DNA from: Odiellus spinosus
Taxonomy: Eukaryota; Arthropoda; Arachnida; Opiliones; Phalangiidae
Assembly: GCA_963920705.1 (NCBI GenBank)
Contig: OY987225.1
Span: 32,403,458 to 32,467,457, forward strand
DNA length: 64,000 bases
Direction of reading: 5' to 3'
Program-made: the position numbers and the translations under genes
The notes under the pieces: generated by a model
What the model was told of the DNA's origin: nothing
The model's database searches: none
What the model saw: the letters and a program-made list of their open reading frames with translations, nothing else
In this document: piece by piece, positions 23,186 through 35,166 of the stretch
Numbering within the stretch: the first letter of the stretch is position 1
How the letters are laid out: every line of letters starts with the position of its first letter

Positions 23186-24165
23186 GTTTACATAACGGAA
23201 CAATTCCAACGATTGTACGATCCTTCTCGCGTGTATATAGTAGACACGGAAGACGTCTCTTTTGAGTCTTTGTAGAAATTAAATCAGTAATATTTCAATA
23301 ACAAAGCGGATGTAACAATACCGGGAAATCGCGCTTGCCTGCCTGGTCTGAGGGAGATTATCCAACGAGAGAAAGAGAGATGAGAGCTGAATTTTAGCTT
23401 AATATTTCTCCTTCGATAGAAATTAGCATAACAACAAGCGTATCTAAAAGGTACCGGCCCCGAATATGACCCTATCTTTACATTTCGAGTAAAGAGATCT
23501 GTAGGCCTCGGTTTATTCCAAAAGTCTACTTAATAATAATAATAATACTAATATTACGATGGAATGCGTTCAAATAGTGGAAATCATAATATATTCGTTT
23601 ACACTCTTAGATGGGACAGACATTCCAATAGAAACTAGCTTTTCCAAAGAAGAATTAAGTTCTTATCAAGATTTAAAATCGAAGTATAATACATATTGAT
23701 TTTAGTCTCTTCAATTGAACTCTATAGTGAACTTTAAGTGTACCCTGCCATTGATTACGCTGTCTTTATACTTCGTTATTCATTATTGGAATACTATAGC
23801 TTGAATCAGCTTACTTTTCAGCACGAACAAAGCTAAACTTTCACATTAATTTTATATAAATGTAAGTGTAGTATTAAAAGATAGGTTTGTACGTGATGAA
23901 ACTATACAAAATTGATCACTTTTCAGTCCTTAAAATATTCAATAACGTAAAAGGGTACCTCCGCCTTTGGTTCCGCTCTAGATCTAACGTTGATCCTGAT
24001 ATCAGTTAATAAATCTTTCTATTGTTGTTATTATTATTACAAATTATCTTTGCGTAGAATCACAGCGAAAACGATATCATATGGAATTGGTATACGTAAT
24101 GGAAAAGTTAAGTTACTATTTAAATTCAAATTTCTGTTAGTTTTTTGAATGTAAATTCAGCTAAA
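23186..24165. other. Non-coding stretch
   Basis: AT-rich, with a short AAT run near 23530. No gene or repeat family recognised. Confidence 0.35.
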
Positions 24166-24169
24166 ATTT

Positions 24170-24420
24170 CTCTCTCTTAAAGTGAAGATATATCCTTTAT
24201 AAATCGATTTCTTGTAAAATCGAATCGGTATGAAAATGGTTCCCGAAGCAGTCTCGATAAATCGAATCAAATCGATTCGAGAAAAGATGGGTTTCCCGTT
24301 CACACGACTACAACGAATAGTTTTGAAACGGTTTAAATCTAGTATGAACACGGCTAATTCGATCTTTCAAAACAAGTTCTAAACTGTTTTCAAAGTTTGT
24401 AGTGTGAACGCGTCTTTATG
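24170..24420 (-). repeat. MITE family F6, copy
   Basis: Contains ATGGTTCCCGAAGCAGTCTC, AAACGGTTTAAATCTAGTATG followed by AACACGGC, and a second terminal arm CAAAGTTTGTAGTGTGAACG at the right end. Confidence 0.7.
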
Positions 24421-26369
24421 ATATATAGTTTTGGATAATGCGATTAAAACCGGTTAAGGAGATAATCCGCTCGACAACGTTCTCTCTCATTCTTCAAGTC
24501 TTATTCAAAGTGTCGCTAATTAAAAGTAATCGGAGCACTCGACGAGAATGACCGCGCTCGCGTCTTGAAAGGTCTTGTTCCTATATCATATATAAATTTA
24601 AAAGCAAAATTGAAGACAATTATCCAAAGTAGAGCCTAAATTTTCATTATTTTCTCTCTTGGGCTTAAATTATTCCAATACTTTTTTTTATTAATATTAC
24701 TTAGCATAATTTATCAATTGAAACTTTAAAAGAAACTTGGATTTTATTATTTCATTTTCACTTTAAATAATTCCACTTGGGAAGGAGACACTCTTCAACG
24801 TCTTTAATTTGAATATTCTATTAAGTCCGTATTAAGGAAGGACGTGTGAAGAATAATTGGGTGTGTCGTAAAAATTAAAGAGCCCAGGAACTAATTTATA
24901 ATACCCGAGAATGTACAATCAGGTAGGGAATTTAAAAATGAGTCCAGAGTCAGGGAAAAATTGAACATTTCATTTACATGTCAAGAAAATGTTTATAATA
25001 GATATTTAATTGTAATAATTATTTTAAAATGAAAATAACCGCCTAAACATAGTTTTTTCTCATATTTGGTGAGTTATATTATTGTTTTTCTCATTATTTT
25101 AGCATTCTTAATCGATTAAAAATAGGTTGTTTTGGCCTTTCATTCTCCCTTTAAAAACCAATTGTGGGTATCCAATCAAAAATATACATGATTTTTTTTA
25201 TATATATGTCTCTTTGTACATTCTCGTATTTAATTAATTAGGTCTTGGTAAGTCTCATCGGCGAATTTTAAATTAAGAGTTTATAATTTTCTATATATAT
25301 TTTAAAAGTTCCGGGTCTGGTTTCTTGCATCAGTATATCTAATTTGAATATTTAATAATTATTTTTTTTTTTTTCGATAAAAGATCATACACTTGAGACG
25401 TGAAAAATCTGCCAAATAGTGGATTAAATCTAACTGCTGCTTAAATTAAATTAAGCAGCTCTATTTCGATCTTTCGATAATATTTTTGTTCATCCGACGA
25501 TTGTCTCATTCAATATGCGTAATTTAATAATCACGCTTAATTAGTAACATCCAAATTTAAATTTTAAATAATTTTCTTGTGAAAATTTCGATTTTATTTT
25601 AGATTAAATGAAGGGACACCTATTTTTTCAATTTTTACTTGGGTTTAACACTCTGATCTGCTATAGATTAAGGATAATCCCATTCTGTTTAAAGATTAAC
25701 CCTATATATACCACCTTTACTTGACACTGAAGTTAAAGGTTATAATAACTTAATTTTTCCATTCACACGAATAATACCATCGTGATTCCAACAGAAGAAA
25801 AATGTTCCTTTAGGCGCTTTCAATTTTTCGATTAACTTAAAAAAAAAAACCTTAAGCTTCTTACATTCAGTCGATTTATTTCGTTACGTCAATATAGAAG
25901 TACTTATCCATTATTATACAAAACCGAGTAAAACCTAATAACCAATATCCTTGTTCATAGCTTGTTTCATTTTTAGTTTTTAAGAACATATGGTTAGAAT
26001 ATTTTTAAATTTGAAAACAGGCAAAGTTTGGCCCGTATGATCGGATATAATTAAGTACTTCTAAACTTTATACGCGCCGCAAACTCTAACTGAAACTAAA
26101 ACTGATGATAGTTGAGTCGATCCGCAATAAAAATTTGTATAAAAGAAATTTGAAGCGTGCGAAATTCAAGCAAAGTCGACGTTCCGTAAAATTCACGAAT
26201 CTGTTTAACTGAACCGAAGCAATAAAGAAAAATGCCGGGGGATAATATTCTTTAAAGTGTGGCTGTTATATTTTTACTTTTTTCATAATATTAAAACGAC
26301 ATATTCGAAATTTTTACAGAATTCTTAAGAAACTTTAAAATGAAAATGAATTTTTATTTTACGATGTAG
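24421..26369. other. Non-coding stretch apart from the F3 arm
   Basis: AT-rich, with T-runs near 25360. No exon recognised on either strand. Confidence 0.35.
25066..25150 (+). mobile_element. F3 element, right arm only, ending at TTAA
   Basis: TTGGTGAGTTATATTATTG, then TAGCATTCTTAATCGATTAA and GGCCTTTCATTCTCCCT followed by TTAA (25151-25154). The left arm is missing. Confidence 0.8.
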
Positions 26370-26376
26370 GTTAATT

Positions 26377-26667
26377 CAAGAAGGATCAGATAAGGAGAGG
26401 AAAAGTGGGGACGGCGCGGTTCCTTCTGCGTCGGCCTAAACTCCCACTCTGGGAGAACGGGGGTAGAAACGTTTCGTGGTAAAATGTTGTCACGTGGGTA
26501 AAACGGATCCTTTATCAGCTTCATCGTAGCCAACGACGCTAGTGACCACGTGACAACAGTTTACCTCGAGAATTTCCTATCCCCCTTTCCACCCGAGTGG
26601 GAGGTTGGCTCTTCTCTCTCTAACTCAACGCAGCCCCACTTTTCCTCTCCTTGTCTGATCCTTCTTG
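26377..26667 (-). mobile_element. MITE-F7 copy 2 with 7-bp target duplication
   Basis: 291 bp, CAAGAAGGATCAGATAAGG to its complement (one change near the right end), in reverse orientation to the copy at 4986. The perfect duplication GTTAATT lies at 26370-26376 and 26668-26674. It has the same GC-rich interior with paired CACGTG arms. Confidence 0.95.
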
Positions 26668-26684
26668 GTTAATTAACGAAAGGT

Positions 26685-26998
26685 AGAATTTTCTAAATTA
26701 AGTACTGTTACAAAAAAGACAGCGCGAAAGCGATCTTATCACTCGTGCATGAACGCGTGAGAATCAACTGTAGGCTCTACAATAGTCAAATCACGTGACC
26801 ATAGTGCGATGACGTAGTATTGCGGGGAATTTATATTTTAAAAATTTTGAAAATGGAGATTATAAAATATGTATTTTTACTTTTACACTAATTTTGTTCT
26901 ATGACATATGTATATATATTTTGAATAGTTTTTTAACCATATTTCTAAAAAGGTTACTGTATTTCCATTTGGAGTTCGCGATAGCCTCACTTTAAAGG
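26685..26998 (+). repeat. Dispersed repeat family B, copy
   Basis: AAATTAAGTACTGTTAC, GCGCGAAAGCGATCTTATCA, CAAATCACGTGACCATAGTG, ATGACATATGTATATATATT and ATTTCCATTTGGAGTTCG, ending near CACTTTAAAG. MITE-F7 copy 2 lies immediately to its left. Confidence 0.85.
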
Positions 26999-28145
26999 AA
27001 ATAATCTGGTGGTTTCCAGCTTCGTTGCTTCGAATTATTTGAACATTTGGGTATTATTTGAAAGAGGTAAATAATTTTTCAAAGATTTTTATATCCGCAA
27101 CATTTTAAGAGACCATTATGGGCCACGCTTAGCTAGAAAAATTTCATCTCCATTTGATATTAGAAGTGAAGTAAGGCTACGATTATCGTCTTGCTTATAC
27201 TATCATATAGTTTTTATATAGTTTAGCGTAAACCTAGTAAACTTTAATAGTGAAATAATATTGAGGTTCTTATCTACGGCTTCTTATACAGAATGATGAG
27301 AAGTCTTTCGATCTGTCCACGTAGAAAAAACGAATGAAATTATACCTTCACTTCAAAGGGAGTTGTCTGGGATACTTTTTCCTCTATGAGGTTTTGTATG
27401 GCGTATTAATCCGCGTCAGCTTTGATCATAGTGACAACTCACCTTGAATAGAAACTATGTATACGTTTAGTCAAATTTAGTTGGAATTTAGAGTTTGATT
27501 TGATACTACACTCAAAGCTATACTTCTTAGATAAAATCATTGTTATAATTGTATGAAGTATCACTTCGTACCCTGTTATCAATTCCTGGTGAAATTATAA
27601 TCACCGTGCCTTTATCTCTATTCAGTTTTGTACCTTGAATTGACTATAGGAAAAAGCTTTGATGGATCAGGACTATATTACACAAAGCCCTTCCACGCGT
27701 CCTCCATTAAAAGAGCGCGAAAAATTTGCCTTTAAAAATGTACCTCTCGCTTCTCTTAGTGTTGGGAGTATATCATCTTTATCACGCGAATGCAAACCTC
27801 TTTAGCGTCTCGAACCCGTTAGCTAATAGTTATTTTTTTTTTTCTATAAAGGTTAAACTTACATGATTTATTCTTACCGGTATAAGGGGCTGTTTTTAAA
27901 TTTAAAAATATTGTACATATTAGCAGATTTTGTATCAATTTTTTTTTATGGGTTATTGAAAGTAATTTATTACGTGTTGGCTTTATTACGTGTTTCAATT
28001 GGTTTTTTGTTACATTATGGTTGGTTTGAATTGCTGTTCTTCTTTGAAATATATGCGATTATTCTTTTTCCTGATTTATTGGAGCAATATACGTCCATCA
28101 TGATTAGATCAAGCCCTTTAGCGTAGCTTAATTGTTCTAAAATTG
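26999..28145. other. Non-coding stretch apart from a D copy
   Basis: The 87-residue plus-strand frame at 27863-28126 is hydrophobic but AT-driven, has no recognised family, and is not called as a gene. Confidence 0.35.
27385..27475 (-). repeat. Dispersed repeat family D, copy
   Basis: TATGGCGTATTAATCCGCGT, CAGCTTTGATCATAGTGACA, then CCTTGAATAGAAACTATGTA. Confidence 0.7.
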
Positions 28146-28149
28146 AAAA

Positions 28150-28425
28150 TAACGGACTCCAAATTGAAATTGAGTTACATTTTCGGAAAGATCGTTAAAA
28201 AACGATTCAAAATATATATACGTATGTCACAGAAAAAAATTATAGTCACAGTAAAAATATATTTTTAAAAATTTTAAATTCCCCGCAATCTACGTCATCA
28301 CTATGGTCGCGTGATTTCGCTATTGTATAGAGCCTACAGGTGATTCTCTCGCGCCATCTGGCACGTGATAAAGTCGTTTTCGCGGCGTCTTTTTCGTAAA
28401 AGTACTTCAACGTTCCAGAAATAAA
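28150..28425 (-). repeat. Dispersed repeat family B, copy
   Basis: Reverse orientation: GGACTCCAAATTGAAATTGA, AAGATCGTTAAAAAACGATT, ATACGTATGTCACAG, TACGTCATCACTATGGTCGC and TTTTTCGTAAAAGTACTT. Confidence 0.85.
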
Positions 28426-28429
28426 CTAC

Positions 28430-28950
28430 GTCATATATCGGAAAATAATTATCTTTATATTTTAACCAATATTACCTTGAATTATATCTGTCAAAGTAAA
28501 CAATAAACAATTAGGTAACATTAATCCCACTATCATTCCAAACTAAAATAGATTACCTAAATTCTCTCGGCCTTAATCCGTCCGTCATGCGGATAATTAT
28601 TAATATAAAGACAGATCATCTTATACCTTCCTCTATTGACCTATTTATAACAGGCAGATATTTCATTGATAGCTATAATATTTTCCCCTTCGAAATCAGT
28701 TTTATTTTTCTTGGTAATGAAAGGTATCGTACCTTTTGGCGCAATTGCAACTTCCGATTGGTTTCTACTGTAAAAATCCTCCTTTCACTTTTGCTTCCCG
28801 CATCAACCATTATCTTTGGCATTATTTCTCTCTCACGGTCTCACCCACCCCACGTTAATACGCCAATGACGACGTGAGAAGCAATTAGGCTTCAAAATTG
28901 CGCCGTTGACAAAGATCGGTTAGTCACCCCCCGACGCCGCCAGGGTGCCG
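28430..28950. other. Non-coding stretch
   Basis: The 96-residue plus-strand frame at 28587-28877 has no domain or neighbour support. Nothing else seen. Confidence 0.3.
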
Positions 28951-28957
28951 CTTTTAA

Positions 28958-29292
28958 AGTAGACACGAAACGTGACTCGATTCGGGCCTTGGCAAATAAA
29001 ATAACGAAATAAATTGGCTTACCTAATTAGGAAAGATCGGGTGATTTCATTTGCACCAAGAATTTTGTTGGAAATTTTTACTTTGAACCATTTTTTACCC
29101 AATTAGAAGTTGTTTCCTGATTGGTTAAGTCTATTTCTTTCGTTATTCTATGGGAGCATATTTAAATTAAAAGTAAAACTGACGTCATGCGTATGAAAAA
29201 AATTACTTCAATTTTTAAAAATTTAATTTCTGAAAGGCTTGGCGCGAAATTAATTTGCTAAGGCCCGAATCGAGTCGGGTTACGTTTCTACT
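28958..29292. mobile_element. F9 inverted-repeat element at TTAA
   Basis: 335 bp with roughly 40-bp imperfect inverted ends starting AGTAGAC and AGTAGAA, sharing GACTCGATTCGGGCCTT. It is flanked by TTAA at 28954-28957 and 29293-29296. The interior has TGACGTCAT and GGCGCGAAATTAATTTGC. The ends differ from the AGGGAG families although the target is the same. Confidence 0.82.
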
Positions 29293-29296
29293 TTAA

Positions 29297-30430
29297 GAAG
29301 GTGCATTAAGGGGTTGTAAATGTATGAGAGGCGAACCTTCACCGACCACTATAACCGCATCTTGGCCCAGCCCTGAATAATGGTCCATATTACTGAAAAG
29401 ATGACTACGAGATTCCTTAAGATCCTGCATGGTGCAGTGAATTTTATCACGTTATAGCTAGTAGATAGACGAAACTACTTTTCCCGCTATAAGGTTTAAC
29501 ATAGTGTATTAATACGCATCACCTTTCGATGCAGTTGACAAATTCCTTGATAACAAAAGTATATACCCAGTTACAGGGACCTGCAGTAAAAATTGGGAAG
29601 GGAGAAAGAACAAACAAGTAGTGACGTCATTTTGGTTTATACCCGTCTTGAAAAAACTCCTATGTCTCCAGGAATATCCAACGGGATAGGCTGAATGTTG
29701 GTGATTTTTAGAATTTTATTACTTAGTTTTTCAAGTTTGAAACAATAAAGAGAAAGGCAGTATACGTTTTGGTCAAGATCAGATCAGATCAACACTTTTA
29801 GTATAACTTCAGTTCATTCAGTTTGTTTCCATGGACAGATAATATAGATAACTCTATAGCTTTTATCTTTTGGAGGCGAAAAAATATTCAACGTACTAAA
29901 TAAAGGCTGCCTAAATATGAATAAATGACGTCATAAAGATGCCTTTCATCCTCCATCCAACCAATCATATTTTAGGAATTTGTTTTCACTTAAGGAGAAG
30001 CCAATCTTGTGTGGCTGTAGATTTTTTATCGGAAATGAAGGCCTGTATATATACTCTGAGCAGACGATTAATTCTGCCAAGATCATAATTAAAAAGTTTA
30101 TTAATGATCTCAAGGGAGGAGGAGCTTTCAGGACTTAATTTTCTTCCCCTATTTTAGGCCTAAGTTGTTTGAATTATAATTATTATTAATTTAATATTAG
30201 AGTTTTTTGTAAAATTTTAAATTCAAAATCAAAAAGAAACCACAAAAAATATGATTACATATATATGAGGTCATAGGTCATCCTTAAATATATTCTATAT
30301 ATGTTCGGAAAATACCTAAAAACATCACTTATACAGAAATGGTTGTGGGTATATTGATTTGATTATTCAATATCAAAATCGGATGGTTCTGATTTTTTTA
30401 CATAATTCACACACACTTCGGTGTTTCACT
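29297..30430. other. Non-coding stretch apart from a D copy
   Basis: AT-rich. No exon or RNA gene recognised. Confidence 0.35.
29465..29575 (-). repeat. Dispersed repeat family D, well preserved copy
   Basis: GAAACTACTTTTCCCGCTAT, AAGGTTTAACATAGTGTATT, AATACGCATCACCTTTCGAT, GCAGTTGACAAATTCCTTGA, then AAAGTATATACC. One of the best copies for a consensus. Confidence 0.75.
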
Positions 30431-30434
30431 ATAC

Positions 30435-30800
30435 GTTAAAGCCGCGTTCATACTAGGCCTTGGAATCGATTTAACAGTTTTAAAACGTTTCACTAGAGTC
30501 GTGCGAACGGAAAACCGTCTTTTCTCGAATCGATTTGATTCGATTTCTCGAAACTGCTTCGGGAACCAGTTTCGTACCGATTCGGTTTCAACAACCGATA
30601 GATGAAGCTACGATAAATCGATTTATAAAGATAATGCGTGAACACGTGACGCTCAAAACGATTCTTGGCGATTTAAATATCGGTTTGATGATACCGTTTC
30701 AAATCGATTAAGAAATTCTAGTGTTGAAGCCAAATCGGTTTGAAACTGGTTCCCGAAGCAGTTTTAAAGAAATCGATTCAAATCGATTCAAGGAAAAATA
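30435..30800. repeat. MITE family F6, long copy
   Basis: Left terminal arm GCCGCGTTCATACTAGGC, then CGAAACTGCTTCGGGAACC, AACACGTGACGCTCAAAACG and, inverted, ACTGGTTCCCGAAGCAGTTT at 30746. Same layout as 13175-13640. The right terminal arm is missing. Confidence 0.75.
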
Positions 30801-31404
30801 AAAAGCAAATTCAATTCACCATCCCTTTAATAACATTTCAATTTCCCTTTAAACGACTGTACTTTTATTTTAGAGCGTTTAATGTTTTATCCTCGCTTAG
30901 TTTATCAAGTTTTCTTCGGTACAATTTTAGTGTAGTTTTTTTACGAACTAGATTTTTCGATATATAATGACGAGATAATTTAGGAACCAACGGGAAAAAT
31001 GAAGGAGTTTTAAGACTTGTTAAATTTACCACCGGAAAAGAACCAGGCTGGGCTTTTTTTTTTATTGGTCTTAATAAAATCGCACCCAACTCTTTCCACT
31101 AAAAATATATTCCTTCACTTGGTCAGCGCGTTTTATTTAAACGTGGGAAATTTTTAATAGGTCTACATATTTGGTCTAGGAATTTTTACGGTTTTATTAG
31201 CGGCAATGAGGGTTATATGTTCAGTTACAACCTTGAAAAGGACTTATATTTTCATTAGATAAGTCGTTATTTCTATAAGAATTTATCTCTTCTAAGGTAC
31301 AATTATTATAGGCCTAATTTTCGTAGTTTTAAGTTTTTCCAATCTTTCGCTATAGGGCCATATTTTTCTAAACATTCAACTCAAAGAATTGGAATATTGT
31401 GACG

Positions 31405-31489
31405 TATTTTTCATGAACCCTAAATTGAAATTGAGTAGCATTTTCGGGTTGATCGTTAAAAAACGATCCAAAATATATATACATATGTC
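31405..31489 (-). repeat. Dispersed repeat family B, part, split by MITE-A
   Basis: TTGAAATTGAGTAGCATTTT, TTGATCGTTAAAAAACGATC and AAATATATATACATATGTC in reverse orientation, continued at 31833 beyond the MITE. Confidence 0.85.
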
Positions 31490-31825
31490 CAGAAGCCGAT
31501 GAAACCCTCCTTTGAAGTCTATTACTCCCGGGTCTTGTCTACCCCTCTCTGTATGGGTTATTCTCAAAAGGCTCGATCCGTACGCCTCCTAACGGTAGAT
31601 GTTTTTGGAGCGGGAGTTCGTCGAGCGAATATCTCTAGCAGCCTTGGAGTTCGTCAAAAAACGTCGTCGTTTGTGGAGAGAGAGAATTTCCAATTTTCCG
31701 TAGACAGGGGGGATGAAGTAGGACCCCTTCTAACTCGTAAAATTGGGAATTTTACCCATACAGAGAGGAGCGCTATATGGAACATTGGAGTAGTAGACTT
31801 CAAAGGAGGGTTTCATCGGCTTCTG
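31490..31825 (+). mobile_element. MITE-A copy 3, nested in family B
   Basis: 336 bp with intact CAGAAGCCGATGAAACCC termini and a perfect 7-bp duplication ATATGTC (31483-31489 and 31826-31832), which is itself part of family B. The 118-residue open frame across it is a product of the repeat and its flank. Confidence 0.96.
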
Positions 31826-32055
31826 ATATGTCATATAACCAAATTACAGCGTTAGTACAAATATATATTTTATAATTTAATTAATTTAATTTTAATTAAA
31901 TTCCAAGCAATACTACGTCATCATGGTCGCGTGATTTAGAGATTGTAGAGCATACAGTTGATTCTCGTCGCGTTCTAGCACGTGATAAGGATCCCTTTCT
32001 CGCGGTCTTTTTCGTAAAAGTACTTAATCCAGATCAATTAAACTATCTTTTAGTA
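31826..32055 (-). repeat. Dispersed repeat family B, remainder
   Basis: ATATGTCATATAACCAAATT, TACTACGTCATCATGGTCGC, GTGATTTAGAGATTGTAGAG, CTAGCACGTGATAAGG and TTTTTCGTAAAAGTACTTAA. The first seven bases are the right target duplicate of MITE-A copy 3. Confidence 0.85.
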
Positions 32056-32394
32056 TGAAAATTATCCTTAATTACATTCCAGAAATAAATAACGGAAAAG
32101 ATACAATGTTTCCAATCATTTCTTTGCAGTATTATTAAACTTAAACGGAATGCTCTTAAAACATTCCAATTTAATCCCATATATCACCCAATTAACTAAA
32201 TAGGACTAGGGACCAATAAGGTTTTACCCCATTACCATAATTGAACATCAATTATTTCCATAAAATAAAACCGTGGTCAAACTTGAAACCAACGCGTTTA
32301 TAGATTACAGCCAATTACAATATCCTCCAAATTATAAGACATAAAAGGCTGCAAAATTTAAGTTCTAGTTTATTCGCGATCAAAATTGTAACGT

Positions 32395-32460
32395 AGTCGA
32401 AAAGTAAGGCGGATTAATACGCGATATTAAATATCATAGCGTATAAAAATAGTTCCACAA
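32395..32460 (+). repeat. Dispersed repeat family D, copy
   Basis: AGTAAGGCGGATTAATACGC, GATATTAAATATCATAG and TATAAAAATAGTTCC. Confidence 0.7.
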
Positions 32461-33443
32461 ATTTTTGACGGACCGATTTTAAACATCGCCTCATTTATTT
32501 CATACGCGCGATACTCCTTGAACGCGAGAATTGACCTAAAATCGATCAACAGTTTTAAATATCGGTACTACTTTTTGGTCTATTGAATTTAACACGGTAA
32601 ATCCATCCGCCGTAGTGTTAGTCGGTAGTTAAATAACGTTTTCCCCGCCAATTCTCAATTTTGTAGATTTTACAGGCCCTTTTACTGACGAGTCTAATGT
32701 GGTTTCTACGCATTAAATTAACATTACCTATATAGTTATCTTAGTGAATCATCCCTTTCTACCTACCCATCTTATAGAGTTTATTTCACCTTAAATTTGC
32801 ACCACTTAAAACCCCTAATCTCCCTCTGATACTAAGATATCAAATGGTAAAGATACTTCGAAGTTAAGCCTTTGTACCCGCAAAAAACTCGACCTGTTTG
32901 TCATATTTAATAAGAGTTTTCAGTAAGGATGAAGTTAGACTACCTCTCTATATAATTTATATTAGATTAGGAATAAAGCGTATTCCGTATTAATTAGCGA
33001 TGCAAGCTCGAGATGAGATCGACTGTAGTGTAGGCGAAGGCAAGCCTCCATCACTAACGGGCAATTTCCGTTACCCGTTACCGAATAGCGATAGAAAATG
33101 ACCATGACTTCCGGTTGGTCCACCGCCGACCGGAAGTCATCATGGAAACCAATCTGTATATACGACGGCCCGAGTGCGACTCATCTAAGATTTTTAAACA
33201 TCACGACGTCTTTAAAAATGTCTTTTTTTTTTCTATTTTTATCCTTTATGACTAATCCTGGAACTTTCCCGCGAATGCTTAATGGCTTGGACCTTTTTTT
33301 GGGCAGTTTTATTATAGTTTGCAACGGGAAATGGTTCTTATTGAAAAGTTAAACTGCGATTTAGAGTTTCACCAATATTGGAGCTTTCCCATTTATTCGG
33401 ACTTGAATAGTGAATTTAATTTAACATTGGGAATAAATTTCTG
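32461..33443. other. Non-coding stretch with a GC-richer patch
   Basis: The patch around 33000-33180 contains the ETS-like hairpin. The 84-residue open frame at 33098-33352 overlaps it and shows no family. Confidence 0.35.
33101..33145. promoter_or_regulatory. Hairpin formed by two inverted ACCGGAAGT motifs
   Basis: ATGACTTCCGGT (33104-33115) and its exact complement ACCGGAAGTCAT (33129-33140) around a 13-bp GC-rich spacer. ACCGGAAGT matches the known binding consensus of ETS-family factors, so two divergent sites would result. Regulatory function is inference only. It sits in a GC-richer patch at about 32990-33160. Confidence 0.35.
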
Positions 33444-33447
33444 TTAA

Positions 33448-33780
33448 AGGGAGAATGCAACCTAAAATCACGTGATTTTTTTTATCGAATCCTTATCGTT
33501 TAAATAGGCCTAATCCAACAGTAAAAATTTTAAAATTATTTGGAAAATAGGCTTAGCGGGATTCATGGTTTCTAGCGACCAATCGAACGCGATTGTAAGT
33601 CTCGTGGAGATCTCGCGTGAACGACGGGCCTTTGCTTATTGGTCGCTTGCCCTTACACGGAGACAATTCAGCTGATCTCCATGAATTGAGCTAAGCCTAC
33701 TTTCCGGGTAAGTTTTAAATTTATTTCTAGTTTAATATTTGTTTTTTTGTAAACTTTTTATTGATGGATATATCCTTTAT
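33448..33780. mobile_element. F4 element, left end at TTAA
   Basis: Starts AGGGAGAATGCAACC after TTAA (33444-33447). The interior is a palindrome: AATAGGCTTAGCGGGATTCA on the left arm, CATGAATTGAGCTAAGCC on the right. A TTTTAAATTTATTTCTAG tail is shared with the other F4 copies. The right terminus is decayed and its position approximate. Confidence 0.75.
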
Positions 33781-35162
33781 CTCTTCATTTTTGGCTGTAA
33801 GGTTATGACAGATTCCAGAAGGATAAGATTTTTATCTTTATCTTTAAGCTTTTGCTCTCTAAAACTTAAAGAAGATAGAGAGAGGTAGGAATGAAAATAG
33901 CGAAAGACGAATTTATTTTTCTATCTCAGTCTATAACTCCTTATGGATCCGAAGGAAAACGAGGTTGGGAGTAATAAGAGGCGTAGGAAGATGGTAGGGT
34001 TGAGTTTTGGGAAGTCTGCGGGGACTTAGCTCCGTAACTAATGTATTTTTAATGGTCCTAGTAGTTGGTCATCATTAAGGTTTTGTGACGGAACAATTAT
34101 CTTGGCACGGAGGTATATATAAAGATAGTCGGTCCTTTTTTTTTTTTTTTTTTTGGTTATTTTTGGGGGATATTATAGGGAATTAAATGATTGGTTAAGC
34201 TAAACCCGAGGGTATATATACCCGCGTAATAATTTTCGTCATTTAAGTGTAAAGCTGCCTTCAGCTAAGCGATATATAGATCTGATTTTCGGTACAGAAA
34301 GGGTGAAGAAATTACTTTTAGATTCTATTTCAAATTCGAAACTTTATGATTTGTCACCAATTTAAGTTTTTATTGTTAAATTTTTTATTTTAAATGGAAA
34401 CTTTGAGCTAAACGTGGAATAGGTTTTTACGTTTTTTGGCACGGCGATTCCAAAAATATTCTAATATTTTTTTACTATCCGATTCCGAGCGCTAATAAGT
34501 TAATAATTTATCTATTTATTTAAGTTTTAATTTTATTGGTTAATTTCGCTCCTTATACCTAATTGTCGCGCTACATCACATCCAAGTAGATCGCGCTATA
34601 AGTTGGTTTAAATTTTAGAACAAACCGAGCTTAATTGCGCGATCTGATTGGATCGTAAAGCTTCGATAAGGCACAAAGAAGAATTAATGAACTAATATAA
34701 TCTAGTATTATAATTTAATTATTTAATTAAGAAACCAAAAATTTAAGATTTTAAATTTACTTGTAATTAAATTTCAAATACATCCCTTGATTTCCTACAA
34801 TTTGACCGAGTTTCTCTCAGATGTTTATATTTTAATTATATCTCAAAATGATTTCATAACCGTGAGAATACTCAAATTTAAATTTTCTAAATCCAAATCT
34901 CCGACAGAAATTTTAAAATCTGTGTTTAAAATAAATTTTCAAATCAATATTATCATCTTAAAACAATTCCCTAAACTTAAAGGCAATGGGTACACGTTTA
35001 AGGACGAACCTTAACGTCGTCTGCTTCCAAGTGATGTAAAACCTACGGGTTAAAGGTTAACCTGTACATAAATAACTCTCTTCAAAGCTAAATCCCTGTC
35101 AACTCGAATCATTCAATCTGTCTTGATTCGTCAGTCAGAATTCGTAAGATATTTACGCTCGT
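33781..35162. other. Non-coding stretch
   Basis: Contains a T-run (34138-34154) and TATATATA motifs at about 34113 and 34205 that could be mistaken for TATA boxes. No gene recognised. Confidence 0.35.
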
Positions 35163-35166
35163 TTAA

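Noticed and set aside
22952-23275. 107-residue plus-strand open frame
   Set aside because: Spans half of MITE-F8 and the interrupted family B repeat.
27863-28126. Hydrophobic 87-residue frame as a small membrane protein
   Set aside because: Composition follows from AT-rich DNA (Phe, Ile, Tyr, Leu). No family recognised, and no promoter or splice evidence.
31499-31855. 118-residue open frame, and similar 60-93-residue frames at 2564, 40788, 40888, 49423, 53200, 53345 and 57215
   Set aside because: All lie inside MITE-A copies, in several frames and on both strands. Their similarity reflects near-identical repeat copies, not a conserved protein.
34105-34215. TATATATA motifs as TATA boxes
   Set aside because: Such motifs are frequent by chance in this AT-rich window, and there is no downstream coding signal.
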